A DNA stretch of 64,000 nt from Gracilaria domingensis. Taxonomy: Eukaryota > Rhodophyta > Florideophyceae > Gracilariales > Gracilariaceae. Below are positions 31,875 through 41,496 of this stretch, one piece after another; positions within the stretch are counted from its first letter, which is position 1, and each line of letters starts with the position of its first letter. The stretch is taken from positions 90,571-154,570 of the forward strand of contig VCMS01000233.1 of the NCBI GenBank assembly GCA_022539475.1, written 5' to 3'. The notes under the pieces were generated by a model. The model saw nothing but the letters and a program-made list of their open reading frames with translations. It made no database searches and had not been told where the DNA came from. The position numbers and the translations under genes are program-made.

Positions 31875-33434
31875 ATGCAGTGGCTTGGTGATTTCACGGC
31901 GAGTAGCCATTCTCCAACTCCTCGAAAGGGTCATACAATGACGAATCTGCTCGACACTCCGATTGTTCTTGTCTTTGCTGGAGAGGACGAAACAGGTCAG
32001 CTCCTCAATGATATGTATGCCCTTCATATCGAACGACGCGAGTGGAAACAAATCAGTTACGCACGTGGCCCGACGCCGCTCCCTCGATTGTTACACACTG
32101 CCGTAGCCATATCATCTACTTTGATGGTCGTCATTGGAGGTGACACATGGGAAGCTACTGATTCTGCGGAGGCGACGACTGCACTGAATGATATATGGGT
32201 ATTCAATTATAGCGATAGCTCATGGAAACAAGTGAAGAACACCGGCTCTGTAGAACTACCGTTTCTTAGCTGTTCCTCAGCAGTATTTGGACGAGCGAAG
32301 AGCCAAGTTCCAGGCGTTTACATCTTCGGCGGTTACAGCCGCGACAAAACGAATTTCAATGTAGTATACCGTTTGAGAATTAGCGATTGGAAACTAGAAG
32401 TCCTCCCACATGTCGAAAAGGATGCAAGTGGAAATAAACGGATCGTGGACCGTAATGGTGAGGATGACCCAAAAGAAAATGAGGAATATGGTGAGCGGGT
32501 AATACCAAGGGATCGGGAGTCACACGGTGCAATATGGCTCCCAGGAATAGGTATGCTGGTCGTTGGTGGAGATGGGGGAGTATCAATACTGGGAGACTGC
32601 TGGTTATTTTGTCAACATCCAGATGATCCTAAGTCTTGGAGATGGCAGGAGCTGCGCCTTGTTCCCGCTGGGAATCGTCCGGGAAACCAACTTCCTCGAT
32701 TGGCGGGACATTCTCTGGTGGCTTTGCCAACAAACACGTTTAAAGTCATGGTGTGGGGAGGTATTCTAAATACTGGGCAAGAGGTGATGGCCTCTACTGT
32801 CTCTTACGTCATTGAGCTTGACAGAGCGAACACTGCGCAAACGGTTCGAGTGACGAATACAGGGAAAGCACCGAAGACAGGGAGAATACTTCATGGACTA
32901 GTAAGATCAAAAAACATGCTATTTGCCTTCGGTGGCTGCGATTCAGAAGGAAATATACAGATTGGGACACAATATGGTCGACTACTGCCAAACTTCAAGG
33001 CACCGAATCAAGCGGCGAGCTATTTCGGATCAGAGGCCATGGAAATGGCAATGCGTGGTACACACAACGAGAAGAGCGATGCAGATGAGAAGAAGCCAGC
33101 GAATACTGGAGAAAAGAATGAATCGATTGTCGCCTCTCGCATTCCGGTAACGGGAAAAGTGCTCGAAGAAATGGACATGGGATTACTAGTTTCTATTGAA
33201 GTTGGTGGAAAGCCATTTAAAGGGGTGCTTGTCGCTCTAGAAGGAGACGATGATGCGGAGATGGTTGACGTCTCCGCTGACGGAAAACAGACTACGGACG
33301 GACAAAGGAGCAAGAACAGCCATGTGAAGCCCAGCAAACGTCCGAAGCTAGATGCTGCCGCAGAAGCTCTTCCCGATTCTCCGCCCACCCTGGAGGTTCG
33401 ACCAGCGCGAGCAGAAGTGATTCAATTAGAATAA
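31875..33434 (+). CDS. Kelch-repeat beta-propeller protein
   Basis: 519 residues. The first about 365 hold five to six kelch motifs, recognised by the paired glycines and the spaced Tyr/Trp: LVFAGEDETGQLLNDMYAL, MVVIGGDTWE...LNDIWVFNYSDSSWKQV, VYIFGGYSRDK, LVVGGDGGVSILGDCWLF, VMVWGGILNTGQ, LFAFGGCDSEGN. A charged linker is followed by a small C-terminal module at about 420-460 (GKVLEEMDMGLLVSIEVGGKPFKGVLVALE). This resembles the GYFVTVTVxGxxxxGVLF element found at the end of some plant nuclear ARID/HMG proteins. A basic PSKRPKLD-type nuclear signal follows near 490. That suggests a nuclear scaffold protein, but the partner is unknown. Intact, no intron. Confidence 0.78.
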   Translation: MQWLGDFTASSHSPTPRKGHTMTNLLDTPIVLVFAGEDETGQLLNDMYALHIERREWKQISYARGPTPLPRLLHTAVAISSTLMVVIGGDTWEATDSAEATTALNDIWVFNYSDSSWKQVKNTGSVELPFLSCSSAVFGRAKSQVPGVYIFGGYSRDKTNFNVVYRLRISDWKLEVLPHVEKDASGNKRIVDRNGEDDPKENEEYGERVIPRDRESHGAIWLPGIGMLVVGGDGGVSILGDCWLFCQHPDDPKSWRWQELRLVPAGNRPGNQLPRLAGHSLVALPTNTFKVMVWGGILNTGQEVMASTVSYVIELDRANTAQTVRVTNTGKAPKTGRILHGLVRSKNMLFAFGGCDSEGNIQIGTQYGRLLPNFKAPNQAASYFGSEAMEMAMRGTHNEKSDADEKKPANTGEKNESIVASRIPVTGKVLEEMDMGLLVSIEVGGKPFKGVLVALEGDDDAEMVDVSADGKQTTDGQRSKNSHVKPSKRPKLDAAAEALPDSPPTLEVRPARAEVIQLE

Positions 33435-33755
33435 AACGGATCGCATAAAACAAAACTACCTTCGTATACTGTGGTATATATCAGTACGATAGGAACTGAT
33501 CAACGCGCATGGTGCGGTGATATATTGATATCAGTTGAAAAGAAGGCTTCGACGTATCTAACCACTGACCGCGCACGCTGTTTGTAAACCAATCACTGAC
33601 AAATATACACATTGTGCTTTTTATGGCGCCCTTGCCAATGTATGCTCGAAAGCTGCGACGTTCGTTTGTTATCTGACGTTTCAAAGCGGGGGTGGGGAGG
33701 GGGTCATGTGGTTACGCTACTCTGAGATGTATGTTTTAGCAGGAGTGCTGTTGTA

Positions 33756-34712
33756 TTAAAATGCCTTTCGACTTCTCATTTCGTCGATTGAAATGGCTCC
33801 TGGGCCAGTCATTATTAGAAGTAGTAGTCCGCCCATGATGGACAGCGTTTGGAAGAATCTACAGGGAAGGTGAAACAAGCGGTGAGACAAACAGTAAGAA
33901 TAAACGCGGATGAGACGAAGAAAGGACTGAACTTACTCATATTGCATGATCTGAGACACGTAAGTTCCCTTGACGGACCAGAACGCAGAATTGAGAATGT
34001 TGTGAACCAAGTAAAAGAAGAAGAGAACGATACCGCTGATTTCAAGCTTGAAACCCAGCAAGACAGCGAAAATAACAGGAAGAGCGAGAAGGGTACCAAG
34101 CACTCCCAAGGTTGTCAAAAACTCAAGTCCCAACAGGACAAGCATGATACGAGAAGCAAGCTGCAAGTACGCGACAGTAGTCTGCTTGTCAGTTTGACCG
34201 TCCAACAAGCCCAAGGGCAGCGCGCTACGACCCTGCGCCAATCTGGATTGGCAGGTGATGAGCAATAGACTGCCAGAAAGGCAAAGATTGCGAATGAGAA
34301 AGCCCACATTGCCAGAACCGATTGGAGAATGACGTCCGTAAAGAACTTGTTGATAGATGACACAGGCAATGAGCGCATAGGCGGCGAGATTTTCGTGGCG
34401 ACCTCGGGCGACTCGCTTTCCGGCTAAAATGACGGCGATTGCAATGAAGGAGACGGCGATGTTTGACAGTAACATGAGAGTGGCGATAAACGCAGGCAGG
34501 TAGTATTCGTGACGCAGGAATAGAACTTGTTGTTTCATCTCGAACAAGACGCGGATTCCATCTTCGATGAAGGTGGATACGAGAAGGACGCGACAGATGA
34601 GGGGCAGATGCGGCGCTACTGACTTTTTGAACTTGCGAAGCGTTGAAAGGTTCTGACGAACCACCTTTGGAATGGCGTTATAGTCAACGCTGGAAGTAAT
34701 GGAAGGCTCCAT
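33756..34712 (-). CDS. SURF4: SURF4/Erv29 ER cargo receptor (two exons)
   Basis: Exon 1 is 33937-34712, the intron 33859-33936 (78 nt, donor GTAAGT, acceptor TGTAG), and exon 2 33756-33858; 292 residues from the ATG at 34712 (34778 also in frame). Seven or so hydrophobic helices cover most of the chain. Family words are [18 protein letters not shown] near the start, the conserved glycine/arginine region [18 protein letters not shown], and the exon-2 end [17 protein letters not shown]...GPGAISIDE. The splice falls inside QYE/FFQ, exactly continuing the conserved block, which fixes the intron. The end RKAF supplies basic residues at -3/-4, as in COPI retrieval signals. SURF4 exports soluble secretory cargo from the ER in COPII carriers; SEC24 is encoded 3 kb away. 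Confidence 0.92.
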
Positions 34713-35141
34713 GTCGCTCGGGCGCGCTGCTGCCAGTCGGGGACGCGGCGTGTGAGAGGCGGTTTGTCGAGCCGGCACGGTTGAAATCCGTGAAGAACGG
34801 AGCAGAAGTGGAAGGCCTCAAGCAAAAGGCAAACGCTCTCACGGAGACGGCGCGAATGGTGCTGCCCACGACGCACTGCGAGCAGTTGGCGAGAGTGCGT
34901 TTTTATCTAAGCGTTTGTTCACCGGCCGCAACAGAGGCACGCCAAACAGCGCGCAAACGGCGCGCGCGCTGTGCACTGTATTCAACACGTCGGCGCGCGC
35001 GCGCGCTGCGATTTGATTTTGCGTTGAGATCAACTTGCAGTGCGCTGTTGTCGGCGAGGGTTGCTATTGCGCAAGTTGATTGTCGTGCTCGACATGGCGT
35101 ACGTGTATAAATTCGCGCGCGGCGCTCGCCATTCGGTGACA
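34713..35141. promoter_or_regulatory. Upstream region of SURF4 and of the tRNA gene
   Basis: GC-rich with gcgcgc runs (about 34960-35000). A TATAAAT word at 35106-35112 lies about 30 bp before the tRNA start, a spacing used by TATA-assisted Pol III promoters in plants and algae. Confidence 0.45.
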
Positions 35142-35243
35142 GCACCTGTGGCCCAATGGATAATTGCTTCTCCCATCGACGGCGCCTCTCTCCGGAATGG
35201 CGGTGATAGGAGGAGATTCCGGGTTCGAGTCCCGGCAGGTGTA
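35142..35243 (+). tRNA. tRNA-Arg (anticodon CCG) with a D-loop intron and an anticodon-loop intron
   Basis: The acceptor arms GCACCTG (35142-35148) and CAGGTGT (35236-35242) pair with one G-T. D-arm GCCC-AATGGATAA-GGCG, anticodon arm CCTCT-CTCCGGA-GGAGG, variable loop AGATT and T-arm CCGGG-TTCGAGT-CCCGG all fit, giving a 73-nt mature tRNA close to other eukaryotic Arg tRNAs. This works only if two inserts are removed: 17 nt at 35164-35180 in the D-loop after GGATAA, and 12 nt at 35196-35207 one base 3' of the anticodon (the normal intron position). The A box TGGCCCAATGG and B box GGTTCGAGTCC are intact. A T5 terminator follows at 35248. The D-loop insert boundaries may shift by a base or two. 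Confidence 0.85.
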
Positions 35244-35247
35244 GTGC

Positions 35248-35252
35248 TTTTT
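35248..35252 (+). terminator. RNA polymerase III T-run terminator of the tRNA gene
   Basis: Five T residues begin five bases after the tRNA discriminator base. Confidence 0.75.
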
Positions 35253-36643
35253 CCTCAATTGCTCATTTCTCCACAGCACAGCGGCGGCCGCGACGAGGCC
35301 TTCTGCAAGGCCCTCATTTTCGTTTTCTGCCTCTCCCCGCTTTTCTCCTTTGCGCCTGCGACCGACGGGCAGCGTTTTTGCCTGCATCATGCTCATCGAG
35401 TGCCTACGTAGCAGCGATCCAGACATCGTTTTATTGCCCGGCCGATGAAACATTCCGGCGGCGTTAACGTTGCTGCCGCTGGTAAACGTTGTTGCCGCCG
35501 CCGTCACCCGCGACTCCGAAAACAATGCTCTATGCAAGAGCGGCAGCCCCGCATTCCCTTCGTGCGGAGTAGGTCCGCTTTCCCAACCACCCCTAATTGA
35601 CCACCACACACAAATGCTCGTAAGTTACGGGTCGTAACGCGCGAAACAAGTGCCGCGTAGCATGTGCTTCGGAGGGTGATGATCAACTCAGCTCACACTG
35701 TCCAGGTTCTACTACATTTAGTTCCTGCGTGGAGACAAACACTGTTCCAAGTCTGACTCCAGCACATGCTATCGCGTGTACCTCTGTGCTCCACCGATTT
35801 CGCTGATGCTACGTTTCGTTTGATAAGCAACATTGCGAACAAGCAGCCACCCTTGGTGGACATTTGAACTCCCGCCATAGTTGTTCATTGTTCAGTTGTT
35901 CTTCAGTCTCTGCTTCTATGTCGTTGTCGCTCAATCCGCAAGTAACAATCTTCGCGCTTCAACACTAGAACTAACAGCTAACAATTCCGTCACCTCTAGA
36001 CTTCGGCTTGCATTAGCTTCTCCGTCGTTCATTAAACCTTTACCCCGCAACTAGATCCAGGCACATCGCGACGGGGCATTGTCGCTTATGCCAACTGCGT
36101 CTTAGTACCATAAAATGTCTGATGCGCGCACGTTGTGGTAGAACAGCTGTTGCTAAATAGATGTCGGCGTCACTGGTATGCGTTGAATGACGATCTAGAA
36201 GCTGACATTATGCTGCACGCCTCTGGTCCAAAACCCAATTCACTTGTATACGTAAATCTTCTATACTACAAACCAACATCTGAACACGGTACCGCCGTGA
36301 ACTTTGTCTTACCGACCCCTTATCAGTCAGAATAATGATCCTGAAAACAAAACCGAACTGAGTTGTATACCTTCGTAGAACAAGCGGTTTCGCTTCAAGA
36401 AAATAACTACGTGTATTTTCTGAAACGAGGAGCAAACTATCACAACTCGGGTTAATGTGACAAACGAGGCGATGAGCCTCGAGACGCAGATCGACAATCT
36501 GCCTTGCTTGCATCAACAACGTTATCTACCTCAATACCACATACGCAGAACACAGTTCAGCACCAAGTGCGAACCTCACACACTCCAGACGTCTGGAAAT
36601 CCGCTGTCTGCCCGCACAGACTGGAATACCTTTCGCTGCGATC
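35253..36643. other. Intergenic, about 1.4 kb
   Basis: Between the tRNA gene and the MAPR gene. The minus-strand ORF crossing 35064-35609 includes the tRNA antisense (its CRDSNPESP stretch is a translated T-arm) and is not a gene. Nothing else was recognised. Confidence 0.4.
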
Positions 36644-37348
36644 ATGGACGCTTCAACTCTGGACACCGAACTCGAGATTGACAACAACACGCTCACCAGC
36701 AGAAACATAGCGTACGTTACCGGTGGACAAAGTTTTTGACCCTATAGACACGTTTGCCTTGACCAACAAAGCACCAATCTTACAGCCATTTATTCCCTAC
36801 ACCCCCCTGTTTTCACTCCTTCTCCTACTCGCAGAAATCTATCTCTCGCAATTACCGCCGTGAGCATTCTTTGTTTCCTAATCATAAGGCAGTTGATGAG
36901 AAAGAGTATCCCCACCGACAATCAAAACATGAACGATTCAGATCGCCAACCTGCTGCCGAAAGAGCCGTCACCGAAGCAGAACTGAGCAAATCAAACGGC
37001 GAACAAGATCAACCCATATATCTCGCTGTGAAGGATCCCTTCAGCACCAAGATTACCGTCTTTGATGTCACTTCTGCAAAGGAGTTTTACGGCCCTGGCG
37101 GTCCTTACCATGTGTTTGCTGGGAAAAACGCCACCCATGGGCTTGCGACCAGCAGCACCGATCCGGACATGGTCACATGTGATTTAGCCAATCTTACCGA
37201 AAGTCAGAAAGATACCCATCTGCAGTGGCACGCCAAGTATTCTACAAAGTACCCAATTGTCGGTTATCTAGTTTCCGACGAAAGCGCCGCAGCTCAGGAA
37301 ACGGAGTCTATTGTCACTCAAGATGCTGAGGCAAAGAAGAACGCATAA
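36644..37348 (+). CDS. MAPR family cytochrome-b5-like heme/steroid-binding membrane protein (two exons)
   Basis: Exon 1 is 36644-36711, the intron 36712-36834 (123 nt, donor GTACGT, acceptor GCAG), and exon 2 36835-37348; 193 residues. Exon 1 gives an acidic luminal start (MDASTLDTELEIDNNTLTSR). The splice completes a membrane segment (NLSLAITAVSILCFLIIRQL). After a charged linker comes the cytochrome-b5-like domain (about 80-170): IYLAVKDPFSTKITVFDVTS, FYGPGGPYHVFAGKNATHGLA, LQWHAKYSTKYPIVGYL. The FYGPGGPY tyrosine is the heme ligand of PGRMC1/Dap1. These proteins sit in the ER and support cytochrome P450s and sterol synthesis. A GTG-started single-exon reading would lose the anchor, so the two-exon model is preferred. 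Confidence 0.87.
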
Positions 37349-37765
37349 GGCAAACCCCGTCGACGTGAATTATTCGCCCCATTGTTGATCTAGCTAGCGC
37401 AATGTAACTCTTCATCACAGATGATCATCCCGTGTATGTAAACTTGAGGCCCCAAGCTCTTGAGCCTTTGTGTTCAAGGTTCCAAGTAAAAGTCCACACC
37501 GTCGCTTATTATATTATTCGTTAAGAAGTTAGGGAATGATTACACCGCTAAGTATCTTTCGAAAAAGGTACATGCATGCCAAGACGTATCGACCTGATTG
37601 TCCTATAGAAGCCCAGCAAAAGCGAACAGTTATGTCACGTCTATTAAGACTGCTTGTTGGCCGATGCAATTCAATTCACAACCCACATAACCGACGTCAT
37701 CAGCACACTCTAAACCTGTTTTGCCATCTCTTATATCTTATAACTTTACATTACCGACTTCCAAC
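37349..37765. other. Intergenic between convergent MAPR and SEC24 genes
   Basis: About 0.4 kb of AT-richer 3' flank; nothing else seen. Confidence 0.35.
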
Positions 37766-40700
37766 TCATCTTCGTGCTGTCGCATGTGAAATTCGTCTTT
37801 GCAGCTCAAGCAAGAATTCTCGATAGTTGTGCGATGAAGCAGTTCGATCTTCCACCATAAGCGCCTCAACACGGGGTTGCATCCTTTGATCGCCGGCAGG
37901 AACAACATGAAACGGAATAAACGGCTTGCGTGCAGCGAGAATTGAGTTGATTGTATTGCATACTTGAGAGATAGGTCCCTTCGCAGAGTGTCCCCGTCTC
38001 ATAACTTCGACGGCTAGAAAGCGGGGGTCAACTGGACTAGAAACAGCTTTTCCCAGAAGTTCCGATGTAAACCTTTGCAGGACCGCGCTCCCGAGCCACA
38101 AAATCAAACTGCGTCCATCATCAATAACCACGCCCACATCTGACTTCAACATTGAGACGGTTGCCGGCGCTCCGTTGGGATGTTTGATCAGTGTCTCATC
38201 TGCACTGGGCCATGGGTAAACGGGGATGATGTTGGGGTAAACAAAAGCACATACATCCGACGCATTCATGACATCCACTGAATGTGTCAGGTAAGCCTTG
38301 TCGTCAAACTTGTACAAGAATGCACCTGATGCGTCGCGACTGAGGACTGGCGTCTTGGAAAGTCCGTGCATGTACAACGGCAAAAGGACCATGGCATCCG
38401 GCAGAAGCAGTTGCCCGTTTCCAGACACGGCCGGATACTGGGTTTGACAGACTTCTCTATACTTAACCAGCGCATTGATAACCTTCTCCAATTGATTTTT
38501 CTTCATCTCTTCCAAACCTCTGTCCTTCATACCTTCCGCTGCCTGCCGCGCGAAAATGTTGACAGTGGCAGGAGCATCCACCCGCATGAAAAGATCTGAA
38601 AGTGAACTGGTAACAGGCAGCGCGGAAGTGTGAACCCTAATTCTCCTTTCCCCGGTCGTCGTGGTATACAATAACGCAACTTGAAGACAGAACGGCCCCT
38701 CGCCCACGCTACTGTCCTCGAACTGGAACTGAACAGCGTATGCTTTATCAGCGTCAACATTCGGAAGCGCAAGAAGATCAGCAGACCTGAGGAAGAAGCG
38801 ACCGCTGAAGTTTACGCACCTTACGCTCTTCGTAGCTCGGATACGCATGACTGCTTCTAAACCAGTTTCTCGCGCAAGAACTCTGTTGATAGCGAGTTGC
38901 AGCCGTGGTGCATCCTTCGGAGCGTCAAAATTGGGACTGAAAAACAGCTCCCCGCCGGTGAACTTAACAAGAGGAGCAAGTGTAGGAACATCTAGAAAGT
39001 GCCCAGAAGGAGGAGGGCACAAGAACATGTCGCAGCTGATTTGGTACTTTGACATTTGCACCGCCACTTGACTGTAGATGGACGAATCGGGTCGAAGAAC
39101 TGCTCGCTCTTGGTCTGTGCCAAGATATGAACTATCACCACGTTCACGAAGAGACCCTGGTCCTACGGTCGGCCTTGAAGCAGCAAAGATGAGCATTTTG
39201 CCTCCGCTGTATTCTAATGCCTTCTGGGCACCTTTGATAGCGGCGCCAAGACATGATGGTGCCGACGCAACGCCTTTCATCTGCGTGTCTGACTGCGCTA
39301 TCATGTCCAATGCTCGCTCGAAACATGGGCGACACTCGCTCAATTGAACCATTATGCTCTCCGGAGTTGGAAGGAATATATCGTTAATGTCTGAGATCAC
39401 ATAAATGGCGGGTTCAGAATCTTCTCCGGCAGAAAGCCTGTAGAAGTGCACGGCTGAATCAAACGTGATGATTCCCACGCGCGTTCTCCCTTCATTTGGC
39501 ATAGAATTAATTGACTTCTTGATCCCCGCAACTGCCGCATTTAAGGCGCCGGAGTTAGCCGATGCAGGTGTTGTCTCCAAGACAAAGAGATATACTGGTG
39601 GCATTGGTGGGCGTACCATGTACTCCGCAGGTGCGACAAATTCGACAGAACCTTGACACAATTCTGGTCGTTGCGCAGCGTCCCTCCGCTTTCCGTTTTG
39701 GTCAAGCGGTGAGAAATAATCGGATGGAACATCGTTGGTGAAACCACACATGCTGCACAGCCATCTTCGTCCACCTTCCTTAAACGAACATGAAAAATTG
39801 ATATACGATCGACATCTCCGACATCTGACGATTCCAGCTCCCCCAAAGTTCACAACTGGAACAGGTTTGTCCATCGCAAGCGGTTGTATTATGGCTCCTA
39901 ACGGTAAGGAGTATTTCTTCGCTAACGCGACGGTCGTTGGAAACGCCGTGTTACAAAGTCTGACGACACGATTACTCACCGGCACAAAGACATCTGGTGG
40001 ACAAGCTGCAGGCTCTACTGCCATGCGCGGTGTAGCCTGCCCCGTGATCGGATCAGGGAACGGAGCAGTTTCAAGAGGCGGATTCGGAACTGGATCGCCC
40101 ATTGATATCCTAGACGCCACTGCTGGCCCGTTCATATCCGGACGGGGAAGAAGGCGTGCGTCAGTAACTGGAGCAGCTCGCATTCCTGGTGGGGGCGCCG
40201 ACCGTTGTTGCAAGCTCATGTTCTGCATGGCGGTTGTTGGCGGCGCCGGGCGCATCTGCATATGAGGCACAGGTCTACTCGGTACCGAGCCGTAGCTTGG
40301 TGGAGCAGCGCGTTGCGACGGAGCCTGAGGCATTGCTGCTTGTGAGTAAGGAGTGGAACCAGGTTGTGTGTAGGTTGCTGGTCTTTGCTGCATTTGCTGC
40401 ATTTGCTTCGCGTTATACCCCTGAGGTTGGATAGCGGCGTACGACGTTTGAGGCTGTACTTGCGGAGGCGGGGCACCTTGTGACGGCGCCTGCTGTGGCG
40501 GTGCGGGGCGGATCGGACGCGGAGGAAATGAGTGTCGAGTGCCTTGAGGCACATTTCGCTGCGGAGGCGGCACTCGAGCATTGGGCGCAAGATGCGCCTG
40601 AGGAGTGACTCCCAAGGGATGCAGCTGCGCGTTTGGAACGGCATTGGGTGCAGGCGGACCGAGAGGAGCATGTTGCTGTGGTGCGGATTGAGGCGGCCAC

Positions 40701-40777
40701 CGCTGTTGCGCTTGTTGATTGCGCTGCGGAGCGTACGCATTGCCAGAGGACGGAGGAGGTGGATATCGACCAGCCAT
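37766..40777 (-). CDS. SEC24: COPII coat cargo-binding subunit SEC24
   Basis: 1003 residues from the ATG at 40777 (MAGRYPPPPSSG; the frame is open 34 codons further). The first about 250 residues are P/Q-rich and disordered, as usual. The zinc finger at about 330-355 has CRRCRSYINFSC...WLCSMCGF. The trunk (vWA-like) starts PPVYLFVLETTPAS and includes VGIITFDSAVHFYRL. A beta-sandwich, helical domain (EEMKKNQLEKVINALVKYRE) and gelsolin-like domain near the end (DVGVVIDDGRSLILWLGSAV) complete it. It ends with MVEDRTASSHNYREFLLELQRRI, the highly conserved Sec24 C-terminus. With Sec23 it selects cargo at ER exit sites. Single exon, intact; it is head-to-head with the small membrane protein gene. 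Confidence 0.95.
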   Translation of the reverse strand: MAGRYPPPPSSGNAYAPQRNQQAQQRWPPQSAPQQHAPLGPPAPNAVPNAQLHPLGVTPQAHLAPNARVPPPQRNVPQGTRHSFPPRPIRPAPPQQAPSQGAPPPQVQPQTSYAAIQPQGYNAKQMQQMQQRPATYTQPGSTPYSQAAMPQAPSQRAAPPSYGSVPSRPVPHMQMRPAPPTTAMQNMSLQQRSAPPPGMRAAPVTDARLLPRPDMNGPAVASRISMGDPVPNPPLETAPFPDPITGQATPRMAVEPAACPPDVFVPVSNRVVRLCNTAFPTTVALAKKYSLPLGAIIQPLAMDKPVPVVNFGGAGIVRCRRCRSYINFSCSFKEGGRRWLCSMCGFTNDVPSDYFSPLDQNGKRRDAAQRPELCQGSVEFVAPAEYMVRPPMPPVYLFVLETTPASANSGALNAAVAGIKKSINSMPNEGRTRVGIITFDSAVHFYRLSAGEDSEPAIYVISDINDIFLPTPESIMVQLSECRPCFERALDMIAQSDTQMKGVASAPSCLGAAIKGAQKALEYSGGKMLIFAASRPTVGPGSLRERGDSSYLGTDQERAVLRPDSSIYSQVAVQMSKYQISCDMFLCPPPSGHFLDVPTLAPLVKFTGGELFFSPNFDAPKDAPRLQLAINRVLARETGLEAVMRIRATKSVRCVNFSGRFFLRSADLLALPNVDADKAYAVQFQFEDSSVGEGPFCLQVALLYTTTTGERRIRVHTSALPVTSSLSDLFMRVDAPATVNIFARQAAEGMKDRGLEEMKKNQLEKVINALVKYREVCQTQYPAVSGNGQLLLPDAMVLLPLYMHGLSKTPVLSRDASGAFLYKFDDKAYLTHSVDVMNASDVCAFVYPNIIPVYPWPSADETLIKHPNGAPATVSMLKSDVGVVIDDGRSLILWLGSAVLQRFTSELLGKAVSSPVDPRFLAVEVMRRGHSAKGPISQVCNTINSILAARKPFIPFHVVPAGDQRMQPRVEALMVEDRTASSHNYREFLLELQRRISHATARR

Positions 40778-41271
40778 CGTTGATATGTGGCGAGAGTGAC
40801 GATTGGCGCTGATGAAGTGGCTCTCTGGCGGACGGCGGAGGGCTGGACGGCGAGGCGCGCGGCGGGCTTGGCTGCACACGGCCGCGGAGTGGTCTGACGC
40901 GAAGGGAGCGCGATCGACTGTGCTGTCCGCACCGCGAACAAGGCGCAGGTGACATCGCGGCTGACAGCTCGACCATCTGTATCCCCTCCTTTATTATTAT
41001 TAAATGCGCCAATTCATTTTATAGCTCCTTCCTCCAGCCGTCTTCGACTGATCCGCACGAGCTCGACGGCGCGCCCGACAGAAGCGTCTCTGCCCATTCC
41101 AGATCGCTGGAAGGGACGGTGCGGCGCTAGCTGTCTCGCTGAAATTCGTAGCACGCCACACACACATATAAGCAGCCACGCCGGCACGCATTGTGTCCCC
41201 TCAAAGCAAGGAAGAACTGGACGAGCCAGTTTTCTTGGAGCACCACTCGCATCAAAACTCGATCCGCAACC
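40778..41271. promoter_or_regulatory. Bidirectional promoter of SEC24 and a small membrane protein gene
   Basis: About 0.5 kb with an AT-rich core (ttattattattaaatgcg, about 40990-41005) inside otherwise GC-rich flanks. Confidence 0.4.
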
Positions 41272-41496
41272 ATGCCTGCCAGGCCTATTCCAGGATGGCC
41301 CTGGGTAGACCGTATCACTGTGATATTCTTCACGTTTGCTGGAGGAGCTCTAGGTTTTCACATAATACACAAAAAAGACATTGCACATAAGCAACAACTA
41401 CAAGTTTTGGTTCCGAAGCTGGAAGCTGATCTTGCGGAAGCTGTACAAAAGCGTGAGGCATTAGAATCTCAGCTTGAGGCGCTGAACGACAGTTAG
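41272..41496 (+). CDS. Small single-pass membrane protein with coiled coil, unknown function
   Basis: 74 residues. A short N-terminus (MPARPIPGWPWVDR) is followed by one hydrophobic segment (ITVIFFTFAGGALGFHII) and then a charged coiled coil rich in K/E/L/Q (LVPKLEADLAEAVQKREALE). The plan recalls small mitochondrial assembly factors such as PET117, but no residue-level match is convincing, so no function is given. The start at 41272 is preferred over the upstream in-frame ATG at 41191. Its TAG stop (41494-41496) overlaps the TAA stop of the convergent CMD-like gene. The clean TM plus coil and tight packing argue that it is real. Confidence 0.6.
   Translation: MPARPIPGWPWVDRITVIFFTFAGGALGFHIIHKKDIAHKQQLQVLVPKLEADLAEAVQKREALESQLEALNDS

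Noticed and set aside
35064-35609. 181-codon minus-strand ORF
   Set aside because: It is antisense to the tRNA gene; its CRDSNPESP stretch is just a translated T-arm and the rest is low complexity.
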